Translations under genes and position numbers: made by a program
Notes under the pieces: model-generated
The model's database searches: none
Seen by the model: the letters and a program-made list of their open reading frames with translations, nothing else
Told to the model about the DNA's origin: nothing
In this document: piece after piece, positions 17,870-27,034 of the stretch
Position numbering within the stretch: position 1 is the first letter of the stretch
How the letters are laid out: each line of letters begins with the position of its first letter
From: Planctomycetales bacterium 10988
GTDB taxonomy: Bacteria; Planctomycetota; Planctomycetia; Pirellulales; Pb10988
Direction of reading: 5' to 3'
Length of the DNA stretch: 64,000 bases
Assembly (NCBI GenBank): GCA_009664345.1
Contig: CP043547.1
Coordinates: forward strand, 4,492,709-4,556,708

Positions 17870-18958
17870 TCAGCTTGCGGCAACCTGCTCCGGGGCGTTT
17901 TCCGACACCCATTGTTTAAAGCGGGCCAGCCCTTCTTCCGTTGAAATTGCCGGGATATAGCCCAACTCCTCGCGGGCTTTGGTGGGATCATAATAATGAG
18001 CCGTACTCAACTGGGCTGCGAGAAATCGCGTCATCGGTGGCTCTTTTTGTATGCCCAACAAGCCATAGACTTTTTCGAAGCAGGCACCGAGGCGATAGGC
18101 TGCTTTCGCGGAAATCTTCTTTTTGATCGGCGGTTCATTGGCCACGGCCAGCAGGGTGTTGATCCACTTCCAGCAAGGAACCGGCTCGGCTTGGGTAATA
18201 TAATAGGCCGACCCGCAGACCGGGGAACCTTCATAAAGGCGATCGCTTGCCAAGAGATGCGCGGCGGCAGCGTTCTCAACATAGACGGTATCGATCAAAT
18301 TCTTGCCATCGCCGATTTGCCGCAATCGCCCCGAGCGGGCACGTTCCAAAAGGCGAGGAAAAAGGTGCTGATCACGCGGCCCCCAAATCAAATGCGGCCG
18401 GAGGGCACACGTCCACAAAGGTCGGTCCTTTGCATGATAGGAACCATTCGCTTTGAGCAAGACTTCTTCACCCATTGCCTTTGAATGTGGATAATGGGCC
18501 AGCCAAGTTTCGGGATACGGGGTCGTTTCGTCGATCCCTTCCTGATCTTCTCCGGCAAAAGTCACACTCGGGCTGCTGGCGTAAATCAGCTTATCGACGC
18601 CATGTTGCAAACAGCCAGCCAGAATATTCTGCGATCCGAGGGTATTAATGGAATAGTAGGTATTCCAGGAACCGCCGATCCCGGCAATCGCGGCGATGTG
18701 GTGAATGGCCTGCATTCCTTCACAAGCATTGATCACCGCTCGGCGGTTGGTGAGGTCAGCTTGATGTTGCTGAACGCCGAGGGCATCCAACTCTGGATAG
18801 GCTTTTCGCGAAAGAGAATGGACTTCATCCCCCCGTGCGATCAATTGTTCAACGACATATTGCCCCAGAAATCCGCCGCCTCCGGTGACGAGGACCCGTT
18901 CAGGAGTATGGTCTGCGGGGCTGGCCGTAGCCTCGGGGGATGCGGACGAATCGGACAA
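17870..18958 (-). CDS. NAD-dependent epimerase / 3-beta-HSD-like dehydrogenase
   Basis: A 362-residue extended SDR. GGGGFLGQYV near residue 25 binds NAD(P); catalytic Tyr156 and Lys160 are in YPHSK, with an upstream serine in YASSPSV. Length and sequence resemble the 3-beta-hydroxysteroid dehydrogenase / OleD / HpnA branch rather than UDP-sugar epimerases. OleD reduces 2-alkyl-3-ketoalkanoates in long-chain olefin synthesis and HpnA-like proteins act near hopanoid genes, but neither partner set is present. The gene faces the FHA-MlaD gene with only 8 bases between stops, and lies 53 bases downstream of the helical-repeat gene on the same strand. Specific substrate unknown. Confidence 0.85.
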   Translation of the reverse strand: MSDSSASPEATASPADHTPERVLVTGGGGFLGQYVVEQLIARGDEVHSLSRKAYPELDALGVQQHQADLTNRRAVINACEGMQAIHHIAAIAGIGGSWNTYYSINTLGSQNILAGCLQHGVDKLIYASSPSVTFAGEDQEGIDETTPYPETWLAHYPHSKAMGEEVLLKANGSYHAKDRPLWTCALRPHLIWGPRDQHLFPRLLERARSGRLRQIGDGKNLIDTVYVENAAAAHLLASDRLYEGSPVCGSAYYITQAEPVPCWKWINTLLAVANEPPIKKKISAKAAYRLGACFEKVYGLLGIQKEPPMTRFLAAQLSTAHYYDPTKAREELGYIPAISTEEGLARFKQWVSENAPEQVAAS

Positions 18959-19011
18959 TAGTCAACAAAACCTTTCCAGAATGTTTCGAATCAGCAAATA
19001 GACAAAGCTTT

Positions 19012-20292
19012 TTAACGGTAGCGGTCGTATTCTTCCAACAGCCGTTTGCCTACTTCGACCGAACGTTCCTTCGGAGCCCGCGGGTCTTCGCTCTGCTGCA
19101 ATTCCCAACAGCAATGCAAGGCATAAACATCTTCCGGAGACATTTCGAAGGAGGATTCTCCAAACAAGGCGAACGTCGTCGAACCGACCATGCCGATGCC
19201 GGTATCATCTTCCTCGCCAGGCTCTTCGGCAAAATAACGATAGCGGAACAGCCAAACTTGTCGTTCGTCATTCGTAGGCGGCCAGAACATGACACGGGAA
19301 TCATACGGCTCGATCTCATCCGGCGGCGTGCCGAACTCACTGGGATGCGAAAGCCAGAGACACATCTCCGAAAGTGCCCGAAAGTCAGGTTCGCGGGCGG
19401 CTTCGGGAATCGCCTCTTCTCTGCCGACCTCTTCCAAGTAATGACAGGCCGTCACACTATAATAAGGGTCCAAGCAGTAGCGTTGCAAGAAACGAACCGC
19501 CGGGGCACGATCGAGATAGGCGGCAGCCCAAGCGGCTTCAAGTTGTATCGGTTCGGAAAGGTGATCGAGTGCGAGTGCGAGAAGATTTTCACGAGCCGGC
19601 CCCGAAAGAAAAGGAAGGCTTCCCGTGGCACTTTGGGCAAAGGAAAGTTCGTCCGGTTCGCTGCTGAGGAGCCATTTTTCAAAGTCGGCAACCCCTTCTT
19701 CGCAATCGAAGGGATGATCTTCCAATTCGCCATCGAGTGCCAATTCGTTGACAAAATCCAAAAACGCCACGCGGGCGAACCCCTTCGGCAGCGGATCGGA
19801 GAGATTGTCCATCAACTCCTCGCGAAGGCTGTCGGCTTCATCGAATTGACTGAAAATCGCCGGCCAGAGCATGCCATTGCAGAGATGTTCATCTTGGGCA
19901 GCGACGACAATTCGAGGAATCGCCTCTTCGAAACTGTACGCCGCAAACATCTTGAGGAGATAGAGCATCTCTTCGCAATTCGCTTCGGGATGTTCAAATT
20001 GTGCGTCAAAAATTCTTGCCAGTTCAGGAAGTCCCTGCTCGCAAAGAACGTTGAAGGCCTCCTGAGTCTCCACCGCTTGAAACAAATAAACAAGCATTTG
20101 CAAGGGAGAAAAAGTCAACGAAGGCAACAGGATTGGGTCTTCCGAACGAGGGAATTTCCGCAAAGCTCGGCAAATGGCCAATGCGTCTTGCCGACTTTCT
20201 ACCGGATAATCCAAACATTGCTTCAGTTCGGACACCAAATCGCCTCCGGGGCGAAGACCCGCACGGAGGGCTTGTTGCAATTTAGTTTGCAT
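19012..20292 (-). CDS. Helical-repeat protein of unknown function
   Basis: A 426-residue acidic soluble protein without signal peptide or membrane helix. It reads as successive amphipathic helices of HEAT/armadillo character (LLKMFAAYSFEEAIPRIVVA, LSEPIQLEAAWAAAYL) over most of its length, then a Trp/Tyr-rich C-terminal part. Such folds are usually protein-binding scaffolds. I do not recognise a named family. It lies 53 bases upstream of the epimerase gene and could be cotranscribed with it. A long open frame on the opposite strand (18940-20334) mirrors this gene and is not believed: it has no recognisable domain, while this frame has normal codon use and a normal protein composition. Confidence 0.7.
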   Translation of the reverse strand: MQTKLQQALRAGLRPGGDLVSELKQCLDYPVESRQDALAICRALRKFPRSEDPILLPSLTFSPLQMLVYLFQAVETQEAFNVLCEQGLPELARIFDAQFEHPEANCEEMLYLLKMFAAYSFEEAIPRIVVAAQDEHLCNGMLWPAIFSQFDEADSLREELMDNLSDPLPKGFARVAFLDFVNELALDGELEDHPFDCEEGVADFEKWLLSSEPDELSFAQSATGSLPFLSGPARENLLALALDHLSEPIQLEAAWAAAYLDRAPAVRFLQRYCLDPYYSVTACHYLEEVGREEAIPEAAREPDFRALSEMCLWLSHPSEFGTPPDEIEPYDSRVMFWPPTNDERQVWLFRYRYFAEEPGEEDDTGIGMVGSTTFALFGESSFEMSPEDVYALHCCWELQQSEDPRAPKERSVEVGKRLLEEYDRYR

Positions 20293-20598
20293 CGCAACTA
20301 CTCAGGCAAGAGGGGAAGGGCTGACAGACCATGACACACTTCAACTCTACTTGGCTCCTTTATTACAGAGTTGAACAACGGAAAATAGAAAATATAGGGG
20401 TTTTTTACCAACTTTTTTACTCGCTTTTTATGAGCCGGACAGTTCCTCTTTGTGAAACGAACTTTCGTAACCAGTTTAGAGAACAATCTTTACGGCTATT
20501 TTATTCTCCACCATTTGGGGGGAGATTGTAGCAATCGGTCTTATTTTTTTACTTTTTAAACAACGATTTCGAACACGATTTAGCAAGAACTTTGATGT
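20293..20598. other. AT-rich gap between two minus-strand genes
   Basis: About 306 bases with long T and A runs. It should contain the promoter of the helical-repeat gene and the 3' end of the VWA-TPR gene. I see no hairpin with a T tail, no small gene and no copy of the AAAAANYRCTTTTT palindrome. Confidence 0.35.
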
Positions 20599-22122
20599 TC
20601 ATTCCGCCGGTTTCGCTTCAGGAGAGGAAGTCTTTTTCTCGGGTTCCTCTGTTTCTTCGGCTGTTTGGTCCTTCGGCTTTTCCTCTTTGATGGTTAAATC
20701 TTGGCTCGGTGGAGGAATCGTTTCCATCCCTGCTTGTTGGGCAAGATTCTGAATCATCGCTTGCAGAACCCCGGCTCCTTCGACATCGGGGTCCAAATTC
20801 GTCGCCCGGCGGACGTACTCGGCTGCCACAATATAATTTTTCGCATTCATGGCCGCTCGGGCGAGACCCAGATATTCTTTGGCGACCTCTTTCAGAAGAA
20901 TTTTTGCTTCAGAACTTTCCGGGTCAATCTCTAGGGCTTTTTTTGCCAAGGGTTCCGCATCTTCGGGATTTCCGTTGCTCAGGGCAAAAGAGGCTAATTC
21001 AAGGATTTCCTGGAATTCGACGTTCAATGCCCGCTTTGCTTCCGCCAAGCCGGCCGCACCCACCAGCGGCAAGAGCTTCCCTTTCCATTTTTCGGCAGCG
21101 GCAAAAACTTCGGAAAGATACCCATTCACCTCGTCCGAGGGACGTACCTGAATCTTCCAACGAACTTGGTGCGGCTGACCGGACTCTTTCACCAACATGC
21201 TGATTTGGGCATCCGGTTGCAACCGTCCTCGACCGACCAAGATGCTGTCTCGATCGCTTCGCAAGGGGGGAGCGGGATTGGGAAAGATCTCGATGACCCC
21301 TGCGGGAAGTTGCACACTTTCCGGCCAATAAACCGTGCCATGAGCGGCTTCCGCCAAAAAGGCCCCGTATTCTTTCGCGGTTCGCTGGTTGTTTTCGATC
21401 GCAATTTGTCCGCCGGTATGATTGACAATCGTTGCCATCAATTGGGCATCCCAACTAGGCCCGGTGAGATACGCGGAGACCGGCAAACGAGCGAGAACCA
21501 GCTTGTCGATGCGTTTGATCAAATCTTCCGGACGCACCAAAGCTGCCCGGCTCATCCCGTCGCCAATATAAATGATAGCTCGCGGAAAGCCTTGTCCGGC
21601 AGGAAGTTTCGGCAAAATGTCAGAAAAGACTTGTTCAAGGTCCGTCGCTCCCAGCGGAGCCCGGTCGTTTAAATCTTCCAGAGCTTGCCGCATTTCCGGA
21701 CTTTGCGGTGCGACCCAATCCTTCGTGAACAGTTTTGCTCGCAGATCGACCCCCCAGAGCATCACGCGATCGGTGGGTGGCAAAGTCTCCAGCAAATGCT
21801 CCAGCACCCCGAGGGCCTTTTCGCGAAAGAGTCCAATTTGACTAGCGGACGTATCAAACAAGATCGCGACTTCTCGCGGACGATCGTCAATCGCTTCGGT
21901 TTCTAATTGCAGGCTTAAAGCAAAGTAACCATCGCCTTCGGTCGGCGAATAGGTCATGCAGTCCGCCAAGGTCGCTGTCGGTTTCAAAGGAGGGGCTGCC
22001 AAAAGCGGCGAAACGGCCCCACTTCCCAGCAGAGAAAAACTCAAAAAAAGGAGAATCTCCCGCCAGTCGACAAGCGGCTGTTGTTTCCGAGATCGCGTTC
22101 GTTTGGTGATTCTTCGATTCAT
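20599..22122 (-). CDS. VWA domain protein with C-terminal TPR repeats
   Basis: A 507-residue exported protein. A basic N-terminus and hydrophobic segment (EILLFLSFSLLGSGAVSPLLA) act as signal peptide or anchor. A von Willebrand A domain follows with a complete MIDAS metal site: Asp90-Thr-Ser-Ala-Ser (DxSxS), Thr in GATDLEQ and Asp in IYIGDGMS. Residues 350-460 hold two or three TPR-like units, and the C-terminus is a charged Glu/Lys/Pro tail. VWA-TPR proteins usually assemble complexes in the envelope. AAAAGGG lies directly before the ATG. It is divergent from the cytochrome-WD40 gene, with about 410 bases between; no partner is adjacent. Confidence 0.82.
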   Translation of the reverse strand: MNRRITKRTRSRKQQPLVDWREILLFLSFSLLGSGAVSPLLAAPPLKPTATLADCMTYSPTEGDGYFALSLQLETEAIDDRPREVAILFDTSASQIGLFREKALGVLEHLLETLPPTDRVMLWGVDLRAKLFTKDWVAPQSPEMRQALEDLNDRAPLGATDLEQVFSDILPKLPAGQGFPRAIIYIGDGMSRAALVRPEDLIKRIDKLVLARLPVSAYLTGPSWDAQLMATIVNHTGGQIAIENNQRTAKEYGAFLAEAAHGTVYWPESVQLPAGVIEIFPNPAPPLRSDRDSILVGRGRLQPDAQISMLVKESGQPHQVRWKIQVRPSDEVNGYLSEVFAAAEKWKGKLLPLVGAAGLAEAKRALNVEFQEILELASFALSNGNPEDAEPLAKKALEIDPESSEAKILLKEVAKEYLGLARAAMNAKNYIVAAEYVRRATNLDPDVEGAGVLQAMIQNLAQQAGMETIPPPSQDLTIKEEKPKDQTAEETEEPEKKTSSPEAKPAE

Positions 22123-22533
22123 CCCTTTTTGATCCTTTCAACTCCCTGGTGTGATGGGGCTGCATCCTGCAAGCTTGGGCGAGTAAGAAAAAGTCGCAAA
22201 AAACTTCCCTCAGCGCGACACTTCCGGTTCGTGTGGTTTTCCAATGGTGGATTGCGGCCTCTCTCGGTTCGCACGTCTGATTATGACAGACTTTGCCGTT
22301 CGAGATAAGATGAACTCTCATTTTACTTGAAAGAGGCGATTTTATTTGTCACAATGATCAAACTATGTTGATTTGTTCGTATGACAGTCCTTTGGCAATC
22401 ACGAATGAATCTTTCCGAGTGACAGTATTCTATGATTGAATATCACCCTCGAAATACAAACTCTCTCTTTCCCGGCATGCGGCAGTGATGAAGTGGCCGA
22501 TGTTTTTTGAACCAAGCTAGCTGGAATCCCCCG
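22123..22533. other. Divergent intergenic region
   Basis: About 410 bases between divergent genes, so promoters for both are expected. A TTGTCA hexamer at 22347 could be a -35 element but no good -10 follows at the right distance. No gene, strong hairpin or riboswitch was recognised. Confidence 0.3.
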
Positions 22534-23964
22534 ATGTTGAATCTTGCACGTTTATCCGTTGGTCCGCTCCCGTTGACGTTGGGGCTGCTCGTTGGCTCGC
22601 TTCTCGGAAACTTGTTTCTGCCCTCTTTTAGCTGGTCGGAAGAATCTTCCGCGAAGAAAGTCAGCTATCATCAAGAGATTCGCCCCATTCTTCAAAAAGC
22701 TTGCCAAGGTTGCCATCAGCCGGCCAAAGCCAAAGGGGAATATGTTTTAACAAGTGTCGACAAGTTGAAAGCTGGTGGCGAAAGCGGGCTGGAGGCGATT
22801 GTCCCCGGCGATCCCGATGCCAGTTATTTCATGGAACAAATCATTCCGGATGAAGATGGCAATGCCCTCATGCCGCAAGGTGCCCCTGCTTTGGCGGCGG
22901 CGGAAATCGAACTCATTCGCCAATGGATCGAACAAGGGGCCGTCGACGATAGCCCAGCCAGCACCGAACCTTCCATTGATGCCGAACATCCGCCGGTTTA
23001 CGAAAGCCAACCCGTTTTGACGGCCGTGGCTTTTTCCCCGGATGGAACCATGTTGGCCGTTTCCGGTTATCATGAAGTGCTGCTGCACTCCGGCGATGGC
23101 AAGCAACTGCTAGGGCGTTTGGTTGGCTTAAGTGAACGAATCGAGTCCTTGGCGTTCTCGCCTGATGGCAAGCGACTCGCGGTCACCGGAGGTTCGCCGG
23201 GGCGTTTCGGGGAAGTCCAGATTTGGGACCTGGAAACGAAAGAACTCCTCCTTTCTGCACCGGCCACCTATGACACTCTTTATGGAGTCAGTTGGTCAAA
23301 CGATGGAACGCGCGTTGCCTTCGGAGCAGCCGACAATACCCTGCGGGCCATCAATGCCCAAACCGGGGAGCAAGTTCTTTTCCAAGGGGCCCACGACGAT
23401 TGGGTTCTCGATACCACTTGGAGCAAGGATGATTCGCACCTGATTTCCTGCGGACGCGATCGCTCCTTGAAACTAACTGAAGTCAAAACCGAACGCTTTA
23501 TCGACAATATTACGAGTATCACGCCGGGGGCTCTCAAGGGGGGGCTGTTGACCATCGCGACGCGACCGGGACAAGATCAAGTCCTCATCGGCGGAGCGGA
23601 CGGGGTGCCGAAGCTATACAAGATTTATCGAGAGCAGGCCCGAAAGATTGGTGATGACTTCAACCTCATTCGTGCCTATCCGGAAATCCCTGGCCGTATC
23701 TTTAGTGTGGCCTTTAATCAGGACGGTTCGCTTTTTGTTGCCGGAAGTAGTTTCCAACGGCAAGGAACCGCGAAGGTCTTCGATACCGAATCCGGCAAGG
23801 TCGTTTCCGAACTCGAAGGTCCGCAAGGGGGACTGTTTAGTGTGGCCTTTCATCCGAAAGAAAAGATCGTCCTTACCGCAGGCTTTGACGGCATGATCCG
23901 TTTGCATGACGTGGAAACTGGCAAGCAAATTCATGCTTTCATTCCGGTTCCCCTAGAAAAATAG
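22534..23964 (+). CDS. Planctomycete-type cytochrome c fused to WD40 repeats
   Basis: A 476-residue exported protein, starting at ATG 22534 (a TTG at 22507 would add nine residues before the signal peptide). Residues 1-40 are the signal segment. A single haem-binding CxxCH motif, Cys57-Gln-Gly-Cys60-His61, lies in a PSCyt1-like domain that ends with LIRQWIEQGA. After it come about seven WD40 blades, the clearest being VAFSPDGTMLAVSG, LAFSPDGKRLAVTG and VAFHPKEKIVLTAG. In Planctomycetota such proteins often accompany DUF1549/DUF1553 proteins, and one follows here after about 410 bases. Proposed location is the periplasm; the electron partner and purpose are unknown. Confidence 0.88.
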   Translation: MLNLARLSVGPLPLTLGLLVGSLLGNLFLPSFSWSEESSAKKVSYHQEIRPILQKACQGCHQPAKAKGEYVLTSVDKLKAGGESGLEAIVPGDPDASYFMEQIIPDEDGNALMPQGAPALAAAEIELIRQWIEQGAVDDSPASTEPSIDAEHPPVYESQPVLTAVAFSPDGTMLAVSGYHEVLLHSGDGKQLLGRLVGLSERIESLAFSPDGKRLAVTGGSPGRFGEVQIWDLETKELLLSAPATYDTLYGVSWSNDGTRVAFGAADNTLRAINAQTGEQVLFQGAHDDWVLDTTWSKDDSHLISCGRDRSLKLTEVKTERFIDNITSITPGALKGGLLTIATRPGQDQVLIGGADGVPKLYKIYREQARKIGDDFNLIRAYPEIPGRIFSVAFNQDGSLFVAGSSFQRQGTAKVFDTESGKVVSELEGPQGGLFSVAFHPKEKIVLTAGFDGMIRLHDVETGKQIHAFIPVPLEK

Positions 23965-24375
23965 TTTCCTTTCGCCGCGAAAAAAGGTATCCTTAAAGGA
24001 AGATCAAACAACCCTTATATCCAAAACGTAGTAAACCTTTCAGATGGTGATTCCGGTAACTTTCACACCGATCACCGAGTGTGACTTTGAAGAGCCAGTG
24101 GTCAAAACCCGACAGAAACAGTTGGGCACTTGGAAAAAGTGGCTCTCACTCGCTTTTGACCACAGACTCTAAAAAGTCCCTTTGAGGCCGGCTCTGTAGA
24201 CGTTCTATAGAGAGTCTAAACTTGCCTCAATGCCTTCCCCGACCGCTCCGAACTCCTCACGTCACTTGTCTCTCACACTCGAAAAAATGTGATAGACTTT
24301 GAGTGAAAGCACGCAGTTTTGAGCAATCCCTCGGGGAAGCCCAGGAAGAGCACCAATATACGGGAATCTCTTTCC
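23965..24375. other. Intergenic region with a long-armed inverted repeat
   Basis: About 410 bases between two same-strand genes. It contains a perfect 10-base inverted repeat, GTGGTCAAAA at 24098-24107 and TTTTGACCAC at 24154-24163, enclosing a smaller hairpin CACTT/AAGTG at 24127-24141. No T tail follows, so it does not look like a plain terminator. The rest holds no gene I can support. Confidence 0.45.
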
Positions 24376-26925
24376 ATGAACGATCAACGGTTTTTAATTC
24401 TTAGGCGTTTTCTCTGTGGAGCCTCTGTCGCTCTCTTCTTCGTAGCTACGAGTGGGCAACCTTTTTCTTGGCAGCAAGCAACCCAAGCGGAAGAGCTTTC
24501 GCCAACTTCGCCGGTTGTTTCGTTGACAGCGACTCCGAAGGCGATCAATCTTTCGCATGCCCACGACTATCGCCAAATAATGATCACTGGCAAAACCGAA
24601 TCAGGCGATCAAGTCGATCTGACTCGGCTCGCCACCCATTCTGGAGCTAAGAATCTTCTCCAGATTACCGAGCAAGGTTTCGTCACTCCGCTGGCGGATG
24701 GCAAAGGGAAGTTGACCTTCACTTGGGAAGATCAATCCGTCACCGTCCCGGTCCAAGTCAAGAATGCCACCCAAGCCCAATCGCCAAGTTTCATGCGAGA
24801 CGTCATGCCGGTGCTGGCGAAATTGGGTTGTAACTCCGGAACTTGTCACGGTTCGCAAGATGGCAAAAACGGCTTTCAACTTTCTTTGCGTGGTTACGAT
24901 CCGGTCTTCGATCACCAGTCGCTTACCGATGACTTGGCCGGCCGCCGCTTCAATCGTGCTGCTCCCGATCAAAGCTTGATGCTCCTCAAACCGGCCGGCA
25001 CCGTGCCGCACGAAGGGGGCGTCTTGGTTGAACCCGGCGATCGTTATTATCAAATTTTGCGAGAATGGATCCACAACGGGGTTCCTTTCGATGTTGAGAA
25101 CGCCAGGGTGGAACGAATCGAGCTTTTCCCGCGTAATCCAAAAATTCCGCTCCCCGGTATGAAGCAACAAGTTCGCGTCGTTGCCTACTATCCCGATGGC
25201 ACCCAACGCGATGTTACCGCCGAAACCGATATCACCAGCAGCTTGGCGGAAGTGATTGAGATGGAAGGGACCGGGCTGGCCTCGGCCGTCCGTCGTGGTG
25301 AAGCGGCGATTTTGGCTCGTTACGAAGGGGCCTATGCCGCGACGACCATCACCGTCATGGGCGATCGCACCGGTTATGAATGGAGCAATGTCCCTGAATA
25401 CAACTACATTGACGAACTTGTTTATCAAAAGCTTCGCCGCGTCAAACTCCTCCCGAGTGATGTTTGCACCGATGCCGAGTTCCTCCGCCGAGCCTATCTT
25501 GATCTGGTCGGACTTCCTCCGACTGCGGATCAAGTGCGTGCTTTCTTGAACGATCCTCGCGACAGCAAAGAGAAGCGGGCAACCCTCGTCGAAGAACTGG
25601 TCGGCAGTCCTGGCTACATTGAATTTTGGACGAACAAATGGGCCGACCTGTTGCAGGTGAATCGGAAGTACCTCGGCGAAAAGGGCACCTTTATTTATCG
25701 CAACTGGATTCGTCAGGCGATCGCCAGCAATATGCCGTACGACCAGTTCGTGCATGACCTGCTGACTGCGGAAGGCTCGACCTATGAAAACCCGGCGGCC
25801 TCCTATCACAAAGTCGTCCGCGAGCCGGACATCGCCACGGAAACGACCACGCAGCTTTTCTTGGGCGTCCGCTTCAATTGCAACAAGTGCCACGATCACC
25901 CGTTCGAACGTTGGACGCAGGATCAGTATTATCAGTTCGGGGCCTACTTTGCCCAAGTCGGTCGCAAGAAAGGCCCGAATGCCTTGGCCGCTCCGAAGCT
26001 GACGCGGAACTCCCCCGGCGATCCGATCTTCGATGAAGAGATTGTTTTCGACCGAGCCATCGGCGATGTCAAACATGCCCGCACCGGCGTGACGACTGCT
26101 CCGGAATTTCCCTATCAGCACGAAGACTTGGCCCCCGAATCGGCCAGCCGTCGGGAACAGTTGGCCCATTGGCTCGTCTCGGCAGAGAACCAATACTTCG
26201 CCAAAAGCTACGTCAATCGCATCTGGAGTTACATGCTCGGCAAAGGGATTATCGATCCCGTCGATGATATTCGGGCCGGGAATCCGCCGACGAATCCCGA
26301 GTTGCTTGACCGCTTGACCGAGGAATTCATCGCCAGCGGCTTCGATCAACAGGCCCTCATCACCACGATTTGCCAATCGAGGGTGTACCAACATTCCTTG
26401 ATCACCAATCAATGGAACGAAGATGACGAGATTAATTTCTCGCATGCTTTGCCGCGACGTCTTCCGGCGGAAACGCTGATCGATGCGATTCATCACGTTA
26501 CGGGTTCGCAAATGCGATTCGGCAACCTGCCGACGACCTTCCGCGCGGCGCAACTGCCGGATGCCGCTGTCAAGGTGAAAGGCGGTTTCCTCGATCTCTT
26601 TGGACGCCCGGCTCGCGAAAGCCCCTGCGAATGCGAACGCTCCACCGGGGTGATGCTCTCACAAGCCCTCAACTTGATCAATGGCCCGGTTGTCGGCGAC
26701 GCGATTGCCGATCCCGATAATCTCTTGACGAAACTGGTCAAGGAAGAGAAAGAAGACGCCAAGGTGATCGAAGAGATTTTCCTTTCGATTCTCAATCGCT
26801 TCCCCACCGAAGACGAGCAAGAGATTGGACAAATGGCCTTCGAAGAAGCCGAATCTCGCTTGCAAGGGGCACAAGACCTCGCTTGGGCGTTGATCAATCA
26901 CCCGGCATTCTTGTTCAACCGCTAA
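24376..26925 (+). CDS. DUF1549/DUF1553 planctomycete cytochrome protein
   Basis: An 849-residue exported protein, starting at ATG 24376 rather than an upstream TTG at 24319. A signal peptide is followed by an Ig-like (BIG2-type) domain at about 40-135. A haem-type motif Cys152-NSGT-Cys157-His158 opens the cytochrome region, then DUF1549 (YLDLVGLPPTADQVRAFL) with a second motif Cys502-Asn-Lys-Cys505-His506 in CNKCHDHPFERW, then DUF1553 (YVNRIWSYMLGKGIIDP, LNRFPTEDEQE). The family is characteristic of Planctomycetota and Verrucomicrobiota. DUF1501 proteins often accompany it but none is next to it. Function is undetermined; extracytoplasmic polymer or redox chemistry has been suggested for the group. 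Confidence 0.9.
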   Translation: MNDQRFLILRRFLCGASVALFFVATSGQPFSWQQATQAEELSPTSPVVSLTATPKAINLSHAHDYRQIMITGKTESGDQVDLTRLATHSGAKNLLQITEQGFVTPLADGKGKLTFTWEDQSVTVPVQVKNATQAQSPSFMRDVMPVLAKLGCNSGTCHGSQDGKNGFQLSLRGYDPVFDHQSLTDDLAGRRFNRAAPDQSLMLLKPAGTVPHEGGVLVEPGDRYYQILREWIHNGVPFDVENARVERIELFPRNPKIPLPGMKQQVRVVAYYPDGTQRDVTAETDITSSLAEVIEMEGTGLASAVRRGEAAILARYEGAYAATTITVMGDRTGYEWSNVPEYNYIDELVYQKLRRVKLLPSDVCTDAEFLRRAYLDLVGLPPTADQVRAFLNDPRDSKEKRATLVEELVGSPGYIEFWTNKWADLLQVNRKYLGEKGTFIYRNWIRQAIASNMPYDQFVHDLLTAEGSTYENPAASYHKVVREPDIATETTTQLFLGVRFNCNKCHDHPFERWTQDQYYQFGAYFAQVGRKKGPNALAAPKLTRNSPGDPIFDEEIVFDRAIGDVKHARTGVTTAPEFPYQHEDLAPESASRREQLAHWLVSAENQYFAKSYVNRIWSYMLGKGIIDPVDDIRAGNPPTNPELLDRLTEEFIASGFDQQALITTICQSRVYQHSLITNQWNEDDEINFSHALPRRLPAETLIDAIHHVTGSQMRFGNLPTTFRAAQLPDAAVKVKGGFLDLFGRPARESPCECERSTGVMLSQALNLINGPVVGDAIADPDNLLTKLVKEEKEDAKVIEEIFLSILNRFPTEDEQEIGQMAFEEAESRLQGAQDLAWALINHPAFLFNR

Positions 26926-26927
26926 GC

Positions 26928-26941
26928 AAAAACTACTTTTT
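26928..26941 (+). repeat. AAAAANYRCTTTTT palindrome, exact
   Basis: Exact copy, core CTAC, two bases after the DUF1549/DUF1553 stop and just before a terminator hairpin. Oriented on +. Confidence 0.8.
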
Positions 26942-26949
26942 AAATTAGC

Positions 26950-26990
26950 AAACCCTCGATGCCTCTTCGCGAGACATCGAGGGTTTTTCT
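26950..26990. terminator. Bidirectional intrinsic terminator
   Basis: A perfect 12-base stem, AAACCCTCGATG (26950-26961) with CATCGAGGGTTT (26975-26986), 13-base loop and a T run on +; the A-rich left arm gives U's on the - transcript too. It sits between convergent genes and is bracketed by two palindrome copies. Confidence 0.88.
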
Positions 26991-27004
26991 TTGGGAATAT
27001 TAAT

Positions 27005-27018
27005 AAAAAGTACTTTTT
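27005..27018. repeat. AAAAANYRCTTTTT palindrome, exact and fully symmetric
   Basis: Exact copy, core GTAC, giving a perfect 14-base palindrome. It lies 17 bases past the stop of the minus-strand Cys-rich gene, on the other side of the shared terminator from the copy at 26928. Confidence 0.8.
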
Positions 27019-27034
27019 ATATTTAGGCAGAACA

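Noticed and set aside
18940-20334. 464-codon open frame on + opposite the helical-repeat gene
   Set aside because: It mirrors the minus-strand gene, shows no domain or secretion signal, has a composition rich in Arg, Phe and Gly typical of antisense frames, and lacks a ribosome site.
24601-26553. 650-codon open frame on - opposite the DUF1549/DUF1553 gene
   Set aside because: Antisense shadow of a gene with clear domains; no recognisable motif of its own.
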